DNA of 64,000 nt from Clostridia bacterium. GTDB lineage: Bacteria > Bacillota > Clostridia > Christensenellales > CAG-138. A program made the translations under genes and the position numbers. The DNA lies in NCBI GenBank assembly GCA_017547885.1, contig JAFYOP010000001.1, positions 65,500 to 129,499 on the forward strand. The letters run 5' to 3'. Shown in pieces: positions 1 through 7,942 of the stretch. The notes below the pieces were generated by a model. The model made no database searches. It was not told the DNA's origin and worked only from the letters and a program-made list of their open reading frames with translations. Position 1 is the stretch's first letter; each line of letters begins with the position of its first letter.

Positions 1-377
1 CCGGCGTATGCGATTATCTGGGAGGCAAAAGCGCCGATGAGCTTTTGCTTTGCCACTTCTTTAATGCTGTCGGGTATTTCAGATATTTCAGACCATTCTG
101 CCATTGCGGCAAGGTATTCATCGCCGAGCCTGACGGCATACGCAGCAGCCGGTTCGCTGAAGTCTCCCTCCTGCACAGGTACGAGCAGCTCTGTTACGGA
201 TGTACTTCCCGTGGTGATGGACAGATATGCTTCGCTGCCGGCAAGCTCCGCCATGGTTTGGATAAGCTCCAGGCCGTGGTCGTAGGCTGTTTTGTCCGGT
301 TTGGCGGCGCAGGCGACGAGGGCAGAAAGTAAGCACACACATGCCAGCATCAAAGCAAATTTACGTAAATACTTCAA
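1..377 (-). CDS. Putative lipoprotein, 3' end outside window
   Basis: Reading on the minus strand from a TTG at 377-375, the frame stays open to the window edge (about 125 codons). GGAGG lies 8 bases upstream at 386-390, which decides the TTG start. The protein opens with KYLRKF, a hydrophobic stretch and the lipobox-like SALVAC, so Cys at about residue 20 would be lipidated and the protein anchored outside the membrane. The rest is an acidic, Ala/Glu-rich helical domain (for example KTAYDHGLELIQTMAELAG) with no family I recognise. A substrate-binding or DUF-type extracytoplasmic role is only a guess. It follows the argS stop by 132 bases with repeat A1 between, so it is probably a separate transcript or weak read-through from argS. 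Confidence 0.6.
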   Translation of the reverse strand, partial: MKYLRKFALMLACVCLLSALVACAAKPDKTAYDHGLELIQTMAELAGSEAYLSITTGSTSVTELLVPVQEGDFSEPAAAYAVRLGDEYLAAMAEWSEISEIPDSIKEVAKQKLIGAFASQIIAYA

Positions 378-433
378 ACTGTGTACCTCCTTGTGGAGTA
401 TGGAAGTTGTGAGGAATGTTTTATACCTTCCAC

Positions 434-502
434 GTTATTCTTTGGTACTTTCTTTTAAAGAAAGTACGACTTTTTTGGTTCTTTTTTCTTGGAAAAAAGA
501 AC
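434..502 (-). repeat. Repeat family A, copy 1 (double hairpin)
   Basis: On the minus strand this reads GTTCTTTTTTCC..GAAAAAAGAAC, then AAAAAAGTCGTA, then a second hairpin around ACTTTCTTTAAAAGAAAGT, ending ACCAAAGAATAA. It begins 7 bases after the argS stop, in the argS orientation. Copies 2 (5734-5802) and 3 (9762-9835) follow metG and prmC in the same way. Confidence 0.75.
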
Positions 503-509
503 ATATGCA

Positions 510-2201
510 CTACATCCTTTCGGGAGCCTCCAAGCCTACCAGATACAATCCCTGCCTGATGGCGATGCGGGCGGCATCGGTGAGGGCAAGGCGGGCGTTG
601 CGCACTGCGGCGTCCTCCACCATTATCTTGTTGTCAAAGTAGAACTTGTTGTAGGCGGTGCAGATCTCCATCGCGGCGCGGGCCACAACATAGGGCTCGT
701 TCTTTTCTGCCGCCAGCTTTACTGCATCGGGCAGTGCGGCGATGGCCTTGATAAGGGCGGTGGAGGCGGCATCCGTAAGGGAGGATGCGTCGATATTTGC
801 CCTGTCGTAGTCCCCGGCCTTGCGAAGCACGGAGCAGCAGCGGGCGTGGGTGTACTGAGCGTAGGGGCCGGTTTCCCCGTCAAAGTTCAGCACCTTGCTC
901 CAGGAGAAGGTGGTGTCCTTTATGCGGCTGTTGTACAGCATGCCCCATACTATCGCGCCAACGCCAACGGCGGCGGCAACGGCATCCCGGTCTTCCAGAT
1001 CGGGGCTCTTTTCGGCGATTATCTCGCCGGTCTTTTCCACTGCGGCGTTGAGAACGTCCTCAAGGTATACCACATTGCCGCTGCGGGTGGAGAGGGTGCC
1101 CTCCTCCATGGATACCATGCCGAAGTTTACATGCTCGCAGTCATGTACCCACTCGTTGCCCATCAGCTCCAGCACCTTGAATATCTGCCTGAAGTGGAGA
1201 TTCTGCTGGTAAGCAACAACGTAAAGGGACTTTACAAAGTCGTAGTGATCCTTGCGGTAAATGGCGGCGGCCAGATCGCGGGTGGCGTAGAGGGTTGCGC
1301 CGTCGGAGCGGAGCACAATGCAGGGAGGCATGTCGTAATCCGACAGGTCAACCATGGTTGCGCCCTTGTCCACGGTGAGCAGGCCCTTTTCGCGAAGCTC
1401 TTCCACCACGGGAGCCATCTTGTCCTCGTAGAAGGATTCGCCTGCGTAGCTGTCGAAATGTACGCCAAGGCGGTCGTATATCTTGCCCACCTCGTAGAGG
1501 GAAAGGTCCTTGAACTGCTGCCAGAGGGCAACCGCTTCCTTGTCGCCGTCCTCTATCTTTTTGAACCATGCGCGGGCTTCATCATCCAGCTCAGGGTGCT
1601 GCTCTGCCTCCTGATGGAAGCGGACGTACAGCTGAACAAGCTCACGGACGGTGCTTTCGGGCACGGGCTTTTCTCCCCACATCTTGTAGGCCACGATCAT
1701 CTTGCCGAACTGGGTACCCCAGTCACCAAGGTGATTTATGGCGATGGCATTGTAGCCCAGGGCCTTGTATATGCGGTAAAGGGAGCTGCCGATGGCGGTA
1801 CTGGGCAGATGGCCTATGTGGCAGGGCTTTGCGATATTGATGGAGGAAAACTCCACGCATACGTTTTTGCCTGCGCCCATATCGGAACCGCCGTAGCTTT
1901 CGCCCATGGAGAGGACTTTATTCAGCACGTCTGCAGCATAGGCGGACTTGTCCGCAAAGAAGTTAAGGTAGCCGCCAACGGCCTGTGCACGGCTTATGCC
2001 GGCGGGCAGGCTAAGGGACTCCTGCAGCTCTGCGGCTATTGCGGGAGGGGCCTTGCGCATGGTCTTTGCCAGGCGGAAGCAGGGGAAGGCATAGTCGCCC
2101 ATGTCGGTATTGGGGGGATTCTCTATCCAGTCCCTGAGGGTATCCGCCTCCATGCCGGTAAGGGCGGCAAGGGCATTGGCGATAGATGTTTTATGGTCCA
2201 T
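510..2201 (-). CDS. argS: Arginyl-tRNA synthetase
   Basis: Class I aminoacyl-tRNA synthetase that charges tRNA-Arg in the cytoplasm; 563 residues, usual for the family. The N-terminal Add1-like domain is followed by the HIGH signature at residues 128-131 (AKPCHIGH). The KMSKS-equivalent loop reads LSTRSGN at about 370-376, the arginine-specific form, and the C-terminal DALR anticodon-binding domain starts near GPYAQYTHA. I place the start at the ATG at 2201 because AGGAG sits just upstream; a longer reading to 2261 would run into the promoter region. The gene is divergent from the sortase at 2315 and ends 7 bases before repeat A1, which may shape its 3' end. Confidence 0.97.
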   Translation of the reverse strand: MDHKTSIANALAALTGMEADTLRDWIENPPNTDMGDYAFPCFRLAKTMRKAPPAIAAELQESLSLPAGISRAQAVGGYLNFFADKSAYAADVLNKVLSMGESYGGSDMGAGKNVCVEFSSINIAKPCHIGHLPSTAIGSSLYRIYKALGYNAIAINHLGDWGTQFGKMIVAYKMWGEKPVPESTVRELVQLYVRFHQEAEQHPELDDEARAWFKKIEDGDKEAVALWQQFKDLSLYEVGKIYDRLGVHFDSYAGESFYEDKMAPVVEELREKGLLTVDKGATMVDLSDYDMPPCIVLRSDGATLYATRDLAAAIYRKDHYDFVKSLYVVAYQQNLHFRQIFKVLELMGNEWVHDCEHVNFGMVSMEEGTLSTRSGNVVYLEDVLNAAVEKTGEIIAEKSPDLEDRDAVAAAVGVGAIVWGMLYNSRIKDTTFSWSKVLNFDGETGPYAQYTHARCCSVLRKAGDYDRANIDASSLTDAASTALIKAIAALPDAVKLAAEKNEPYVVARAAMEICTAYNKFYFDNKIMVEDAAVRNARLALTDAARIAIRQGLYLVGLEAPERM

Positions 2202-2249
2202 AATATCTCCTTTAAGGGTGTGATACACACCGATATTTTCCAATATAAC

Positions 2250-2278
2250 AGTATAGCACAATTTTTGAAAAATGTTAA
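2250..2278 (-). promoter_or_regulatory. Promoter of argS
   Basis: On the minus strand TTAACA (2273-2278) and TATACT (2250-2255) are separated by 17 bases, close to the sigma-A consensus. The predicted transcript start near 2243 gives a leader of about 42 nt with the AGGAG site. Confidence 0.65.
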
Positions 2279-2279
2279 C

Positions 2280-2308
2280 TTGTTAGCGGGTAAAACCAAT
2301 GCTATAAT
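2280..2308 (+). promoter_or_regulatory. Promoter of the sortase gene, apparently leaderless
   Basis: TTGTTA (2280-2285) and a perfect TATAAT (2303-2308) are 17 bases apart. The expected transcription start falls at or next to the ATG at 2315, leaving no room for a Shine-Dalgarno site. Confidence 0.65.
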
Positions 2309-2314
2309 AGTGCC

Positions 2315-3187
2315 ATGGACGAGAAGAAAATAAACAACGAAATAACCGAAGAAAACGCCCCCATAACTGAGGGCGTAAATGCTGACGCTGCCGATACCCA
2401 TGCCGTAGAAGCGGAACAGTCTGCAGAGGCTGTGCAGAACGATCAAGCGGCACAGGAAAAAGCGCTCAAAAAGAAAAAACGCAGGCGCGTGCGCAGAATA
2501 ATAGCGGCGGCGCTGCTTGCCTATGCGGCCATTATACTTTTCCGCCAGTATGTATACATACCCGGAAAGTATGAGGCGCCTCCTACCCCCGTGCCTACGG
2601 ATTCGGGTATATCCTGGGACGTGACCGAAACTCCCGAGCCTACGCCCTACGTGCAGAAGATACCCGTAAAGATGTACTTTACTGCCCGCGAGGTAAGCTT
2701 CCCTGTGGAGCGTGTGGGCATAGTGCCCTATACCGATGCCGACGGCAATCAGCTGGTAAATGAGCTGGGCCAGAAGGTATACACCATGGGTACGCTGGAT
2801 ACCGAAAAGGCGGCGGCCTGGCTGGAAACCAGTTCTTCCCCCGGCGAATACGGCAATGCCATATTCAACGGGCACGTAACGTGGAAAAAGATAGCCGGCG
2901 TATTTTCCCTGCTCCCCAAGATGGAAGCGGGGGAAGAGATAGTGGTGGAATATGACGACGGCTCCACTATGCGCTTCATTGTAGAGCGGGTAAATATATT
3001 CGGCATATACGATGAGCCTGCGGACGTAATGCTCTTTGACACCGGCGATTCCCGCATGACCCTTATCACCTGTTACGGCGAAAGCTGGAACTCTGAGCTG
3101 GGTACGAGGGAACAGCGCTGCGTTGTGGTGGCCAAGCCTGCAAACCCCGATGAGATAATATATCCTTACTATGAGGAAGAAGGCTGA
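2315..3187 (+). CDS. Sortase family transpeptidase (membrane-anchored)
   Basis: Cysteine transpeptidase that cleaves a sorting signal and links the protein to an amine on the cell surface. Of 290 residues, 1-50 are acidic and cytoplasmic. KKKKRRRVRR (about 52-61) precedes one membrane helix (62-80), then a Pro/Thr-rich linker to about 117 leads to the sortase fold. Catalytic residues are visible: His187 in NGHVT, Cys253 in TLITC and Arg268 before CVVVA. The long cytoplasmic N-terminus is unusual. No LPxTG-type substrate is in the window, so this is an orphan sortase of class D/E/F type; the class cannot be settled by eye. There is no Shine-Dalgarno before the ATG, and a sigma-A promoter ends 6 bases upstream. 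A strong terminator follows at 3224. Confidence 0.88.
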   Translation: MDEKKINNEITEENAPITEGVNADAADTHAVEAEQSAEAVQNDQAAQEKALKKKKRRRVRRIIAAALLAYAAIILFRQYVYIPGKYEAPPTPVPTDSGISWDVTETPEPTPYVQKIPVKMYFTAREVSFPVERVGIVPYTDADGNQLVNELGQKVYTMGTLDTEKAAAWLETSSSPGEYGNAIFNGHVTWKKIAGVFSLLPKMEAGEEIVVEYDDGSTMRFIVERVNIFGIYDEPADVMLFDTGDSRMTLITCYGESWNSELGTREQRCVVVAKPANPDEIIYPYYEEEG

Positions 3188-3223
3188 GACGACTGCTAAA
3201 AAGTCCCGAGCGGGACTTATGCA

Positions 3224-3257
3224 CCGCCCCGAGGCAAAAGCCTGCGGGGCGGTTTTT
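3224..3257 (+). terminator. Rho-independent terminator of the sortase gene
   Basis: CCGCCCC..GGC with loop AAAA pairs with GCC..GGGGCGG and is followed by TTTTT. A weaker hairpin (AAGTCCCGAGCGGGACTT, 3200-3217) lies just before it. Confidence 0.85.
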
Positions 3258-3283
3258 AATGGAGGCGGATTCGTCTGCACCCA

Positions 3284-3590
3284 TTGACAAAGAGGCGTAA
3301 AATCTATAAAATATCTAAGAATGAACATCCGCGCGATGACGGAAAGAGTAAGCATGGATACAGCCCATAGCGAGCGGGGGAGGGTGCAAGCCCCGCGGGA
3401 AAGGCCCATGCCGAACATGGCTCCCGAGCGCCCCGGGCCGAACGGCGTTATGCCCTGAGGTTTGGGCGGGCCCTCCCGATACAGGGGAACTTATGAGCCG
3501 CAAAAGGGGCAGCCTTTGCGGGAAGTAGGGTGGTACCGCGGAAGAACTCCGTCCCTATGTCCAAATATCGGACAGGGGATTTTTTATTTT
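3284..3590 (+). promoter_or_regulatory. Met-type T-box riboswitch with promoter, upstream of metG
   Basis: A promoter, TTGACA (3284-3289), 17 bases, TAAAAT (3307-3312), drives the leader. It shows stem I with the AGAGTA element (3345-3350), a GAAC-ATG specifier region with ATG at 3417-3419, and the T-box core AGGGTGGTACCGCG (3527-3540). The terminator hairpin has arms CCCTATGTCC and GGACAGGGG (3553-3579) followed by a T-run. Uncharged tRNA-Met would stabilise the antiterminator and allow metG transcription. The specifier and the downstream gene agree. Confidence 0.93.
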
Positions 3591-3640
3591 GCATTGCACA
3601 AATACCCTGGGATCTTGCGAGAGGGGAGTTTCCGCAAAAA

Positions 3641-3662
3641 AGTCCCGGCAGGACTTTTTCGA
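3641..3662 (+). repeat. Short hairpin between T-box and metG
   Basis: AAAAAGTCC-CGGCA-GGACTTTTT can form a 9-bp stem and looks like a terminator. It matches the first hairpin of repeat family D, so it may be a fragment of that family. It stands between the T-box terminator and metG. Confidence 0.5.
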
Positions 3663-3729
3663 TATTGTTAAACTTTGTGTACCGTGTTTAAAACAGTTAC
3701 ATACTAAAGACTATAGAAGGAGATAAGCT

Positions 3730-5727
3730 ATGCCCGAAAAGAAGACATTCTACATCACTACGCCTATTTATTACCCCAGCGACAAGCTGCACATCGGCCA
3801 CAGCTACACCACCGTGGCAGCTGACGCCATCGCCCGCTATAAGCGCATGACCGGCTATGACGTATACTTCCTTACCGGCTCCGACGAGCACGGCCAGAAG
3901 ATAGAGCGCAAGGCCAAGGAAAAGGGCGTTACCCCCCAGAAGTACGTTGACGATATCGTTGCCACCTTCAAGGACCTGTGGAAGCTGATGGACATTTCCA
4001 ACGACGGCTTTGTCCGCACCACCGATGACTATCACGTGGCAAGCGTTCAGAAGATATTCAAAAAGCTCTACGAGCAGGGCGATATCTACAAGTCTTCCTA
4101 CGAAGGCCTGTACTGCACCCCCTGCGAGAGCTTCTGGCTTGAGCGTCAGCTGAAGGACGGCTGCTGCCCCGACTGCGGCAGGCCCGTTGAAAAGGTACAG
4201 GAAGAGAGCTACTTCTTCAAGATGAGCAAGTACGCTCCCCGCCTTATCCAGCACATCAAGGATCATCCCGAGTTCATTCAGCCTCCCGCCCGCGCAAACG
4301 AGATGCTGAACAACTTCCTGCTGCCCGGCCTTGAGGACCTGTGCGTATCCCGCACCAGCTTCAAGTGGGGCATCCCCGTTGACTTTGACGACAAGCACGT
4401 TGTATACGTTTGGCTGGATGCCCTTTCCAACTACATCACCAAGCTGGGCTTCTACTCCGATGACGACAGCCTGTACAAGAAGTACTGGCCCGTAGACGTT
4501 CATCTGGTAGGCAAGGAGATAGTCCGCTTCCATACCATAATCTGGCCCATCATGCTGATGGCATTGGGCGAGCCCCTGCCCAAGCAGGTATTCGGCCACG
4601 GCTGGCTGATACTTGAGGGCGGCAAGATGTCCAAGTCCAAGGGCAACGTAGTTGACCCCGTTAAGCTGTGCAACCGCTACGGCGTGGACTCCATCCGCTA
4701 CTTCCTGCTGCGCGAGGTTCCCTTCGGCTCCGACGGCGTATTCTCCAACGAGGCGCTGATCTACCGCATCAATTCCGACCTTGCAAACGATCTGGGCAAC
4801 CTGCTGTCCCGTACCGTAAGCATGATCGACAAGTACTTCGGCGGCGTTATCCCCGCCCCCACCTGCCCCAATGCCGAGCAGGATGAAATGATACTGTCCC
4901 TTGCCCGGGAGCTCACCGCAAAGGTGGAGACCGCCATGAACGAGTGGAAGATCCCCGAGGCTCTGGAGGCCATCTGGGCACTTATCGGCGCCAGCAACAA
5001 GTACATCGACGTTACCGCTCCCTGGGTACTTGCAAAGGACGAGGCCAACAAGGAACGCCTTGGCACCGTTATGTACAACCTGGCAGAGGCTCTGCGCATG
5101 GTTGCCATACTCATTCATCCCTACCTTCCCAACACCGCCCCCAAGATGTTCGCACAGCTGGGCGTTGAGGGCGAGCTGACCACCTATGAGGCCTGCGAAT
5201 TCGGCAAACTGCCCGCCGGCACCAAGGTATGCAAGGGCGACGCCATGTTCCCCCGCATCGACGTTAAGAAGGAGCTGGAAGAGCTGGAAGCCGAGACCCT
5301 GGCCGCAATGGCAGCGGCAGAGGCAGCCGAGGCCGCAAAGCAGAACCACGTTCCCGCCGAGGCAAAAGCTGAGGAAGCCAAGGAAGAGGAGCTTATCGAC
5401 TTTGATACCTTCTGCAAGGTAAAGCTGAAGGTCGCGAAGGTACTGGACTGCAAGATAGTTGAAAAGAGCAAGAAGCTGCTGCAGTTCACCCTGGACTGCG
5501 GCGAGGCAGAGCCCCGCACCATACTTTCCGGCATCCGCAAGTGGTACTCCGAGCCCGAAGCCCTCATCGGCAAGAGCGTTATCATCGCCGCAAACCTTGC
5601 ACCCCGCAAGATAGCCGGAATTGAAAGCAAGGGCATGATTCTTTCCGCCATCACCGGCGATGAAGAGACCCTGTCCATGCTCACCACCATGGAGGATGTT
5701 ATCCCCGGCGGCAGCGAAGTAAGCTGA
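3730..5727 (+). CDS. metG: Methionyl-tRNA synthetase with C-terminal tRNA-binding domain
   Basis: Charges tRNA-Met for initiation and elongation. The 665 residues show HIGH near residue 21 (KLHIGHSYTT). A zinc-knuckle pair follows (CTPC at about 127-130, CCPDC at about 145-149). The KMSKS loop is intact (GGKMSKSKGN, about 297-306), then the helical anticodon-binding domain. After an Ala/Glu-rich linker (about 520-555) there is a C-terminal OB-fold EMAP/Trbp111 domain (DFDTFCKVKLKVAKVLDC), which aids dimerisation and tRNA binding. AGAAGGAG precedes the ATG. It is controlled by the T-box upstream. Repeat A2 starts 6 bases after the stop. Confidence 0.98.
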   Translation: MPEKKTFYITTPIYYPSDKLHIGHSYTTVAADAIARYKRMTGYDVYFLTGSDEHGQKIERKAKEKGVTPQKYVDDIVATFKDLWKLMDISNDGFVRTTDDYHVASVQKIFKKLYEQGDIYKSSYEGLYCTPCESFWLERQLKDGCCPDCGRPVEKVQEESYFFKMSKYAPRLIQHIKDHPEFIQPPARANEMLNNFLLPGLEDLCVSRTSFKWGIPVDFDDKHVVYVWLDALSNYITKLGFYSDDDSLYKKYWPVDVHLVGKEIVRFHTIIWPIMLMALGEPLPKQVFGHGWLILEGGKMSKSKGNVVDPVKLCNRYGVDSIRYFLLREVPFGSDGVFSNEALIYRINSDLANDLGNLLSRTVSMIDKYFGGVIPAPTCPNAEQDEMILSLARELTAKVETAMNEWKIPEALEAIWALIGASNKYIDVTAPWVLAKDEANKERLGTVMYNLAEALRMVAILIHPYLPNTAPKMFAQLGVEGELTTYEACEFGKLPAGTKVCKGDAMFPRIDVKKELEELEAETLAAMAAAEAAEAAKQNHVPAEAKAEEAKEEELIDFDTFCKVKLKVAKVLDCKIVEKSKKLLQFTLDCGEAEPRTILSGIRKWYSEPEALIGKSVIIAANLAPRKIAGIESKGMILSAITGDEETLSMLTTMEDVIPGGSEVS

Positions 5728-5733
5728 TTTAAT

Positions 5734-5802
5734 TGTTCTTTTTCTGGAAAAAGAACCAAAAAGCAGGTCCTTTCTTAAAGAAAGGATCCGAAAGATAAAG
5801 TA
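5734..5802 (+). repeat. Repeat family A, copy 2
   Basis: GTTCTTTTTCTGGAAAAAGAAC, then AAAAAGCAG, then TCCTTTCTTAAAGAAAGGA, ending CGAAAGATAAAGTAA. Same two-hairpin plan as copies 1 and 3, in the metG orientation directly after its stop. The second stem is GTCCTTTC here and GTACTTTC in copy 1, with the partner arm changed to match. Confidence 0.75.
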
Positions 5803-5834
5803 AAATAATAATAAAGCAAGCGCTGACGTGCTAA

Positions 5835-5874
5835 CCAAATTCGGCTTCGATAAGAAGCCGAATTTGTGGTTTTT
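5835..5874 (+). terminator. Terminator downstream of metG
   Basis: AATTCGGCTTC-GATAA-GAAGCCGAATT forms an 11-bp stem, extended by CCA/TGG, and is followed by GGTTTTT. Confidence 0.75.
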
Positions 5875-5892
5875 GGAGGAGAACAACGCTTA

Positions 5893-6066
5893 TTATCTAT
5901 ACCCGCCCGCCACCCTTTCAATGAAATTTCGCCTTGCGGCGAAATGAACCGGCAAACTCAAAAGCTTTCCATAGTTCCTCAGATTTTTTGCGGGGGTTTC
6001 GATAGTTCATTCGGCTTTTCCGGAGGAAAAGCTACATGCAAAAGGGTGGCGGGCGGGTATAGATAA
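5893..6066 (+). repeat. Repeat family C, copy 1 (MITE-like, about 174 bp)
   Basis: Ends are near-perfect inverted repeats: TTATCTATACCCGCCCGCCA at the left and its complement ending GGGCGGGTATAGATAA at the right. Inside are two small hairpins, TTTCGCC-TTGC-GGCGAAA and CTTTTCC-GGA-GGAAAAG. Copies 2 (43289-43462) and 3 (47667-47846) share ends and plan. No coding capacity. Confidence 0.85.
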
Positions 6067-6108
6067 ATCCCTATTCACTTTTCCCAAAAAGCAATGTACT
6101 ATAATCAT

Positions 6109-6762
6109 ATGAAAGTTATCGAAGACCTTCAATTTAATAACCTGCGCATTGCGGTAAACAAGCCCGGCTTCAGCTACGGCCACGATGCCCTGCTGCTGTG
6201 CGATTTTGCCCGCATGGGCCCAAAGGATACCGCCCTTGACCTGGGAGCAGGCACAGGCATACTGTCCATACTGCTCAACGGCCGCCATGGTACACACTTT
6301 ACCGCCGTGGAGATACAGCCTGAGGCGGCGGCCCTTATGGAGGAATCCGTTGCCATGAACGGCCAGCAGGATATCACTGTGCTGTGCCATGACCTGCGTA
6401 CGCTCCATGAAGCGCTGCCCCGTGAAAGCTTCACCTGCGCGGTGTGCAATCCTCCATACTTTTCAGGAGGCACCCCCAGCGCAGATGAGGGAGTAAACAT
6501 CAGCACACACCAGCAGAGCTGCACAATTGATGACGTGGCAAAATGCGCAAGGCTCATGCTGAAAAACGGCGGCAGGCTGTGGATGTGCTACCCGGCGGCG
6601 GGAGTGTCGGAGGCCTTCGCCGCATTGCACAGCAACGGCATGGAGCCCAAGCGCATACAGCTGGTATATGGCAAAAAAGCACCTTACCTTGCCCTTATCG
6701 AGGCAAAAAAGGGCGCAAAGCCCGGCCTTATCTGGGAAGAAAATATAGAAAACTGCGAGTGA
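6109..6762 (+). CDS. tRNA1(Val) (adenine37-N6)-methyltransferase-like protein
   Basis: Class I SAM-dependent methyltransferase of the TrmN6/YfiC type. The opening (MKVIEDLQFNNLRIAVNK) matches the usual family start, followed by the SAM loop LDLGAGTGILSI (about residues 48-59). The adenine-N6 signature NPPYF lies near 113-117 (CNPPYFSGG). I choose ATG 6109 over ATG 6094, which would add MYYNH and overlap the -10 box. Neither has a Shine-Dalgarno, and TATAAT ends at 6105, so the message could be leaderless. It is followed 4 bases later by rsmI, another RNA methyltransferase; the TrmN6-RsmI pairing is common in Bacillota. The exact tRNA target is inferred from the family. Confidence 0.85.
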   Translation: MKVIEDLQFNNLRIAVNKPGFSYGHDALLLCDFARMGPKDTALDLGAGTGILSILLNGRHGTHFTAVEIQPEAAALMEESVAMNGQQDITVLCHDLRTLHEALPRESFTCAVCNPPYFSGGTPSADEGVNISTHQQSCTIDDVAKCARLMLKNGGRLWMCYPAAGVSEAFAALHSNGMEPKRIQLVYGKKAPYLALIEAKKGAKPGLIWEENIENCE

Positions 6763-6766
6763 AAAT

Positions 6767-7591
6767 ATGGAAAACAAGCTTTATCTCTGCCCCACCCCAA
6801 TAGGCAATATGGAAGACATGACGCTGCGGGCGCTCCGTGTTCTCAGGGAGTGTACTGCGGTATACTGTGAGGATACCCGCAACACCGGTGCCCTTATGGG
6901 CAAGCTGGAGATATCCAAGCCCCTCATCTCCTGCCACGAGCACAACGAGCGCGCAAGGGCGGAGGAGATAGGCGAAAGGGTGCTTAATGGCGAGGCCATC
7001 GCCTTTGTCAGCGACGCGGGCATGCCAGGCATATCCGACCCCGGTGAACGGCTTATCGCCCACTGCATTGAGCACGACATACCTTTTGAGGTGCTGCCCG
7101 GCGCGTCTGCATCCCTTACCGCCCTTATCACCAGCGGTCTGCCCTCACGGGAGGCATGCTTTGTGGGGTTCCTGCCCCGCAGCGGCAAGGAGCGGCGGGA
7201 GGCCGTTGCCCGCCTTGCCCGCCATAAGGGCAGCCTGATAATCTATGAAAGTCCCCTGAGAGTTGCGGATACCACGGCGGAGCTTGCCCAGGCCTGGGGA
7301 GACAGGCAGGCTGTGCTGCTCCGCGAGCTGACCAAGCTGTATCAGGAGGCTGTCCGTTCCACGCTGACAGGCCTTGCCCAAACTTATGCCGACAAGCCTC
7401 CCAAGGGGGAGGTTGTGCTGGTTATAGCAGGAGCGGAGGAACAAAGCTGCGAAGCAAGCCTTGAGGAGACCCTTGCCCGGCTGCTCAATGAGGGCGTCAG
7501 CGCAAAGGACGCCGCAAAGCAGGCATCCGCATTGCTGGATGTTTCCCGCAACGAAGCATACAAAATGGCGCTGGAGCTGCAGGGGAAGTAG
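6767..7591 (+). CDS. rsmI: 16S rRNA (cytidine1402-2'-O)-methyltransferase
   Basis: RsmI methylates the ribose of C1402 in the decoding centre of 16S rRNA. The tetrapyrrole-methylase fold is clear: LYLCPTPIGNMEDMTLRALR at the start, YCEDTRNTG (about residues 34-42), FVSDAGMPGISDPG (about 78-91), LPGASA (about 107-112) and FVGFLPR (about 129-135). At 274 residues it is typical in length and includes the small C-terminal helical domain. It begins 4 bases after the previous gene and is probably co-translated. Repeat B1 and a hairpin follow the stop. Confidence 0.96.
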   Translation: MENKLYLCPTPIGNMEDMTLRALRVLRECTAVYCEDTRNTGALMGKLEISKPLISCHEHNERARAEEIGERVLNGEAIAFVSDAGMPGISDPGERLIAHCIEHDIPFEVLPGASASLTALITSGLPSREACFVGFLPRSGKERREAVARLARHKGSLIIYESPLRVADTTAELAQAWGDRQAVLLRELTKLYQEAVRSTLTGLAQTYADKPPKGEVVLVIAGAEEQSCEASLEETLARLLNEGVSAKDAAKQASALLDVSRNEAYKMALELQGK

Positions 7592-7600
7592 ATAATATGT

Positions 7601-7672
7601 GTCTTCTTTTCCGGCGGGAAAAGAAATAAGAAAAGAAGCAAAAGAAAAAGAAAAGCGAAAGTATAAAATGAA
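7601..7672 (+). repeat. Repeat family B, copy 1
   Basis: Purine/pyrimidine-polarised element: CTTCTTTTCCGGCGGGAAAAGAA, then AAGAAAAGAAGCAAAAGAAAAAGAAAAGCGAAAG. It starts 9 bases after the rsmI stop. Copy 2 (34807-34895) has the same layout, including the hairpin that follows. Confidence 0.7.
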
Positions 7673-7702
7673 TTATATAAGCATGCGTAAATGTGCTGTC
7701 CG

Positions 7703-7728
7703 AAAGCCGCTCATGGTGAGCGGCTTTT
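7703..7728 (+). terminator. Terminator hairpin after rsmI / repeat B1
   Basis: AAAGCCGCTCA-TGG-TGAGCGGCTTTT: a 10-11 bp stem with a T-tail. A near-identical hairpin follows repeat B2 at 34924-34952. Confidence 0.8.
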
Positions 7729-7843
7729 GTGCATGATGTGCGATTATTTTCCCGCAAGGCAAAGGTATCTTAAAGGGAGGCGGGCAATAATCCATAAACC
7801 AACATCATTTTCAATATACATACTTTTTTGACGGACAGGGCTG

Positions 7844-7852
7844 TGGTATAAT
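7844..7852 (+). promoter_or_regulatory. Extended -10 promoter of the DUF1385 gene
   Basis: TGGTATAAT is a consensus extended -10 (TGnTATAAT). The TTGACG at 7828 is only 13 bases away and unlikely to be the -35. The same TGTGGTATAAT occurs before tex. Confidence 0.55.
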
Positions 7853-7942
7853 CTAATGTGGTATGGAGTACCATCAAAGGATAACAGAAAAGTGATTTGG
7901 TATGTCGCTCTCCCTGTGGGCTGCATGCTGAAAGGAGAATAG

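Noticed and set aside
489..2333. 614-residue plus-strand open frame across argS
   Set aside because: It is antisense to argS, rich in Gly/His/Val as expected of a shadow frame, and has no ribosome binding site or domain.
3697..5886. 729-residue minus-strand open frame across metG
   Set aside because: Shadow of metG caused by GC-biased codon use; no start signal or family.
7828..7852. TTGACG/TATAAT as a standard promoter before the DUF1385 gene
   Set aside because: The spacer is only 13 bases; an extended -10 is the better reading.
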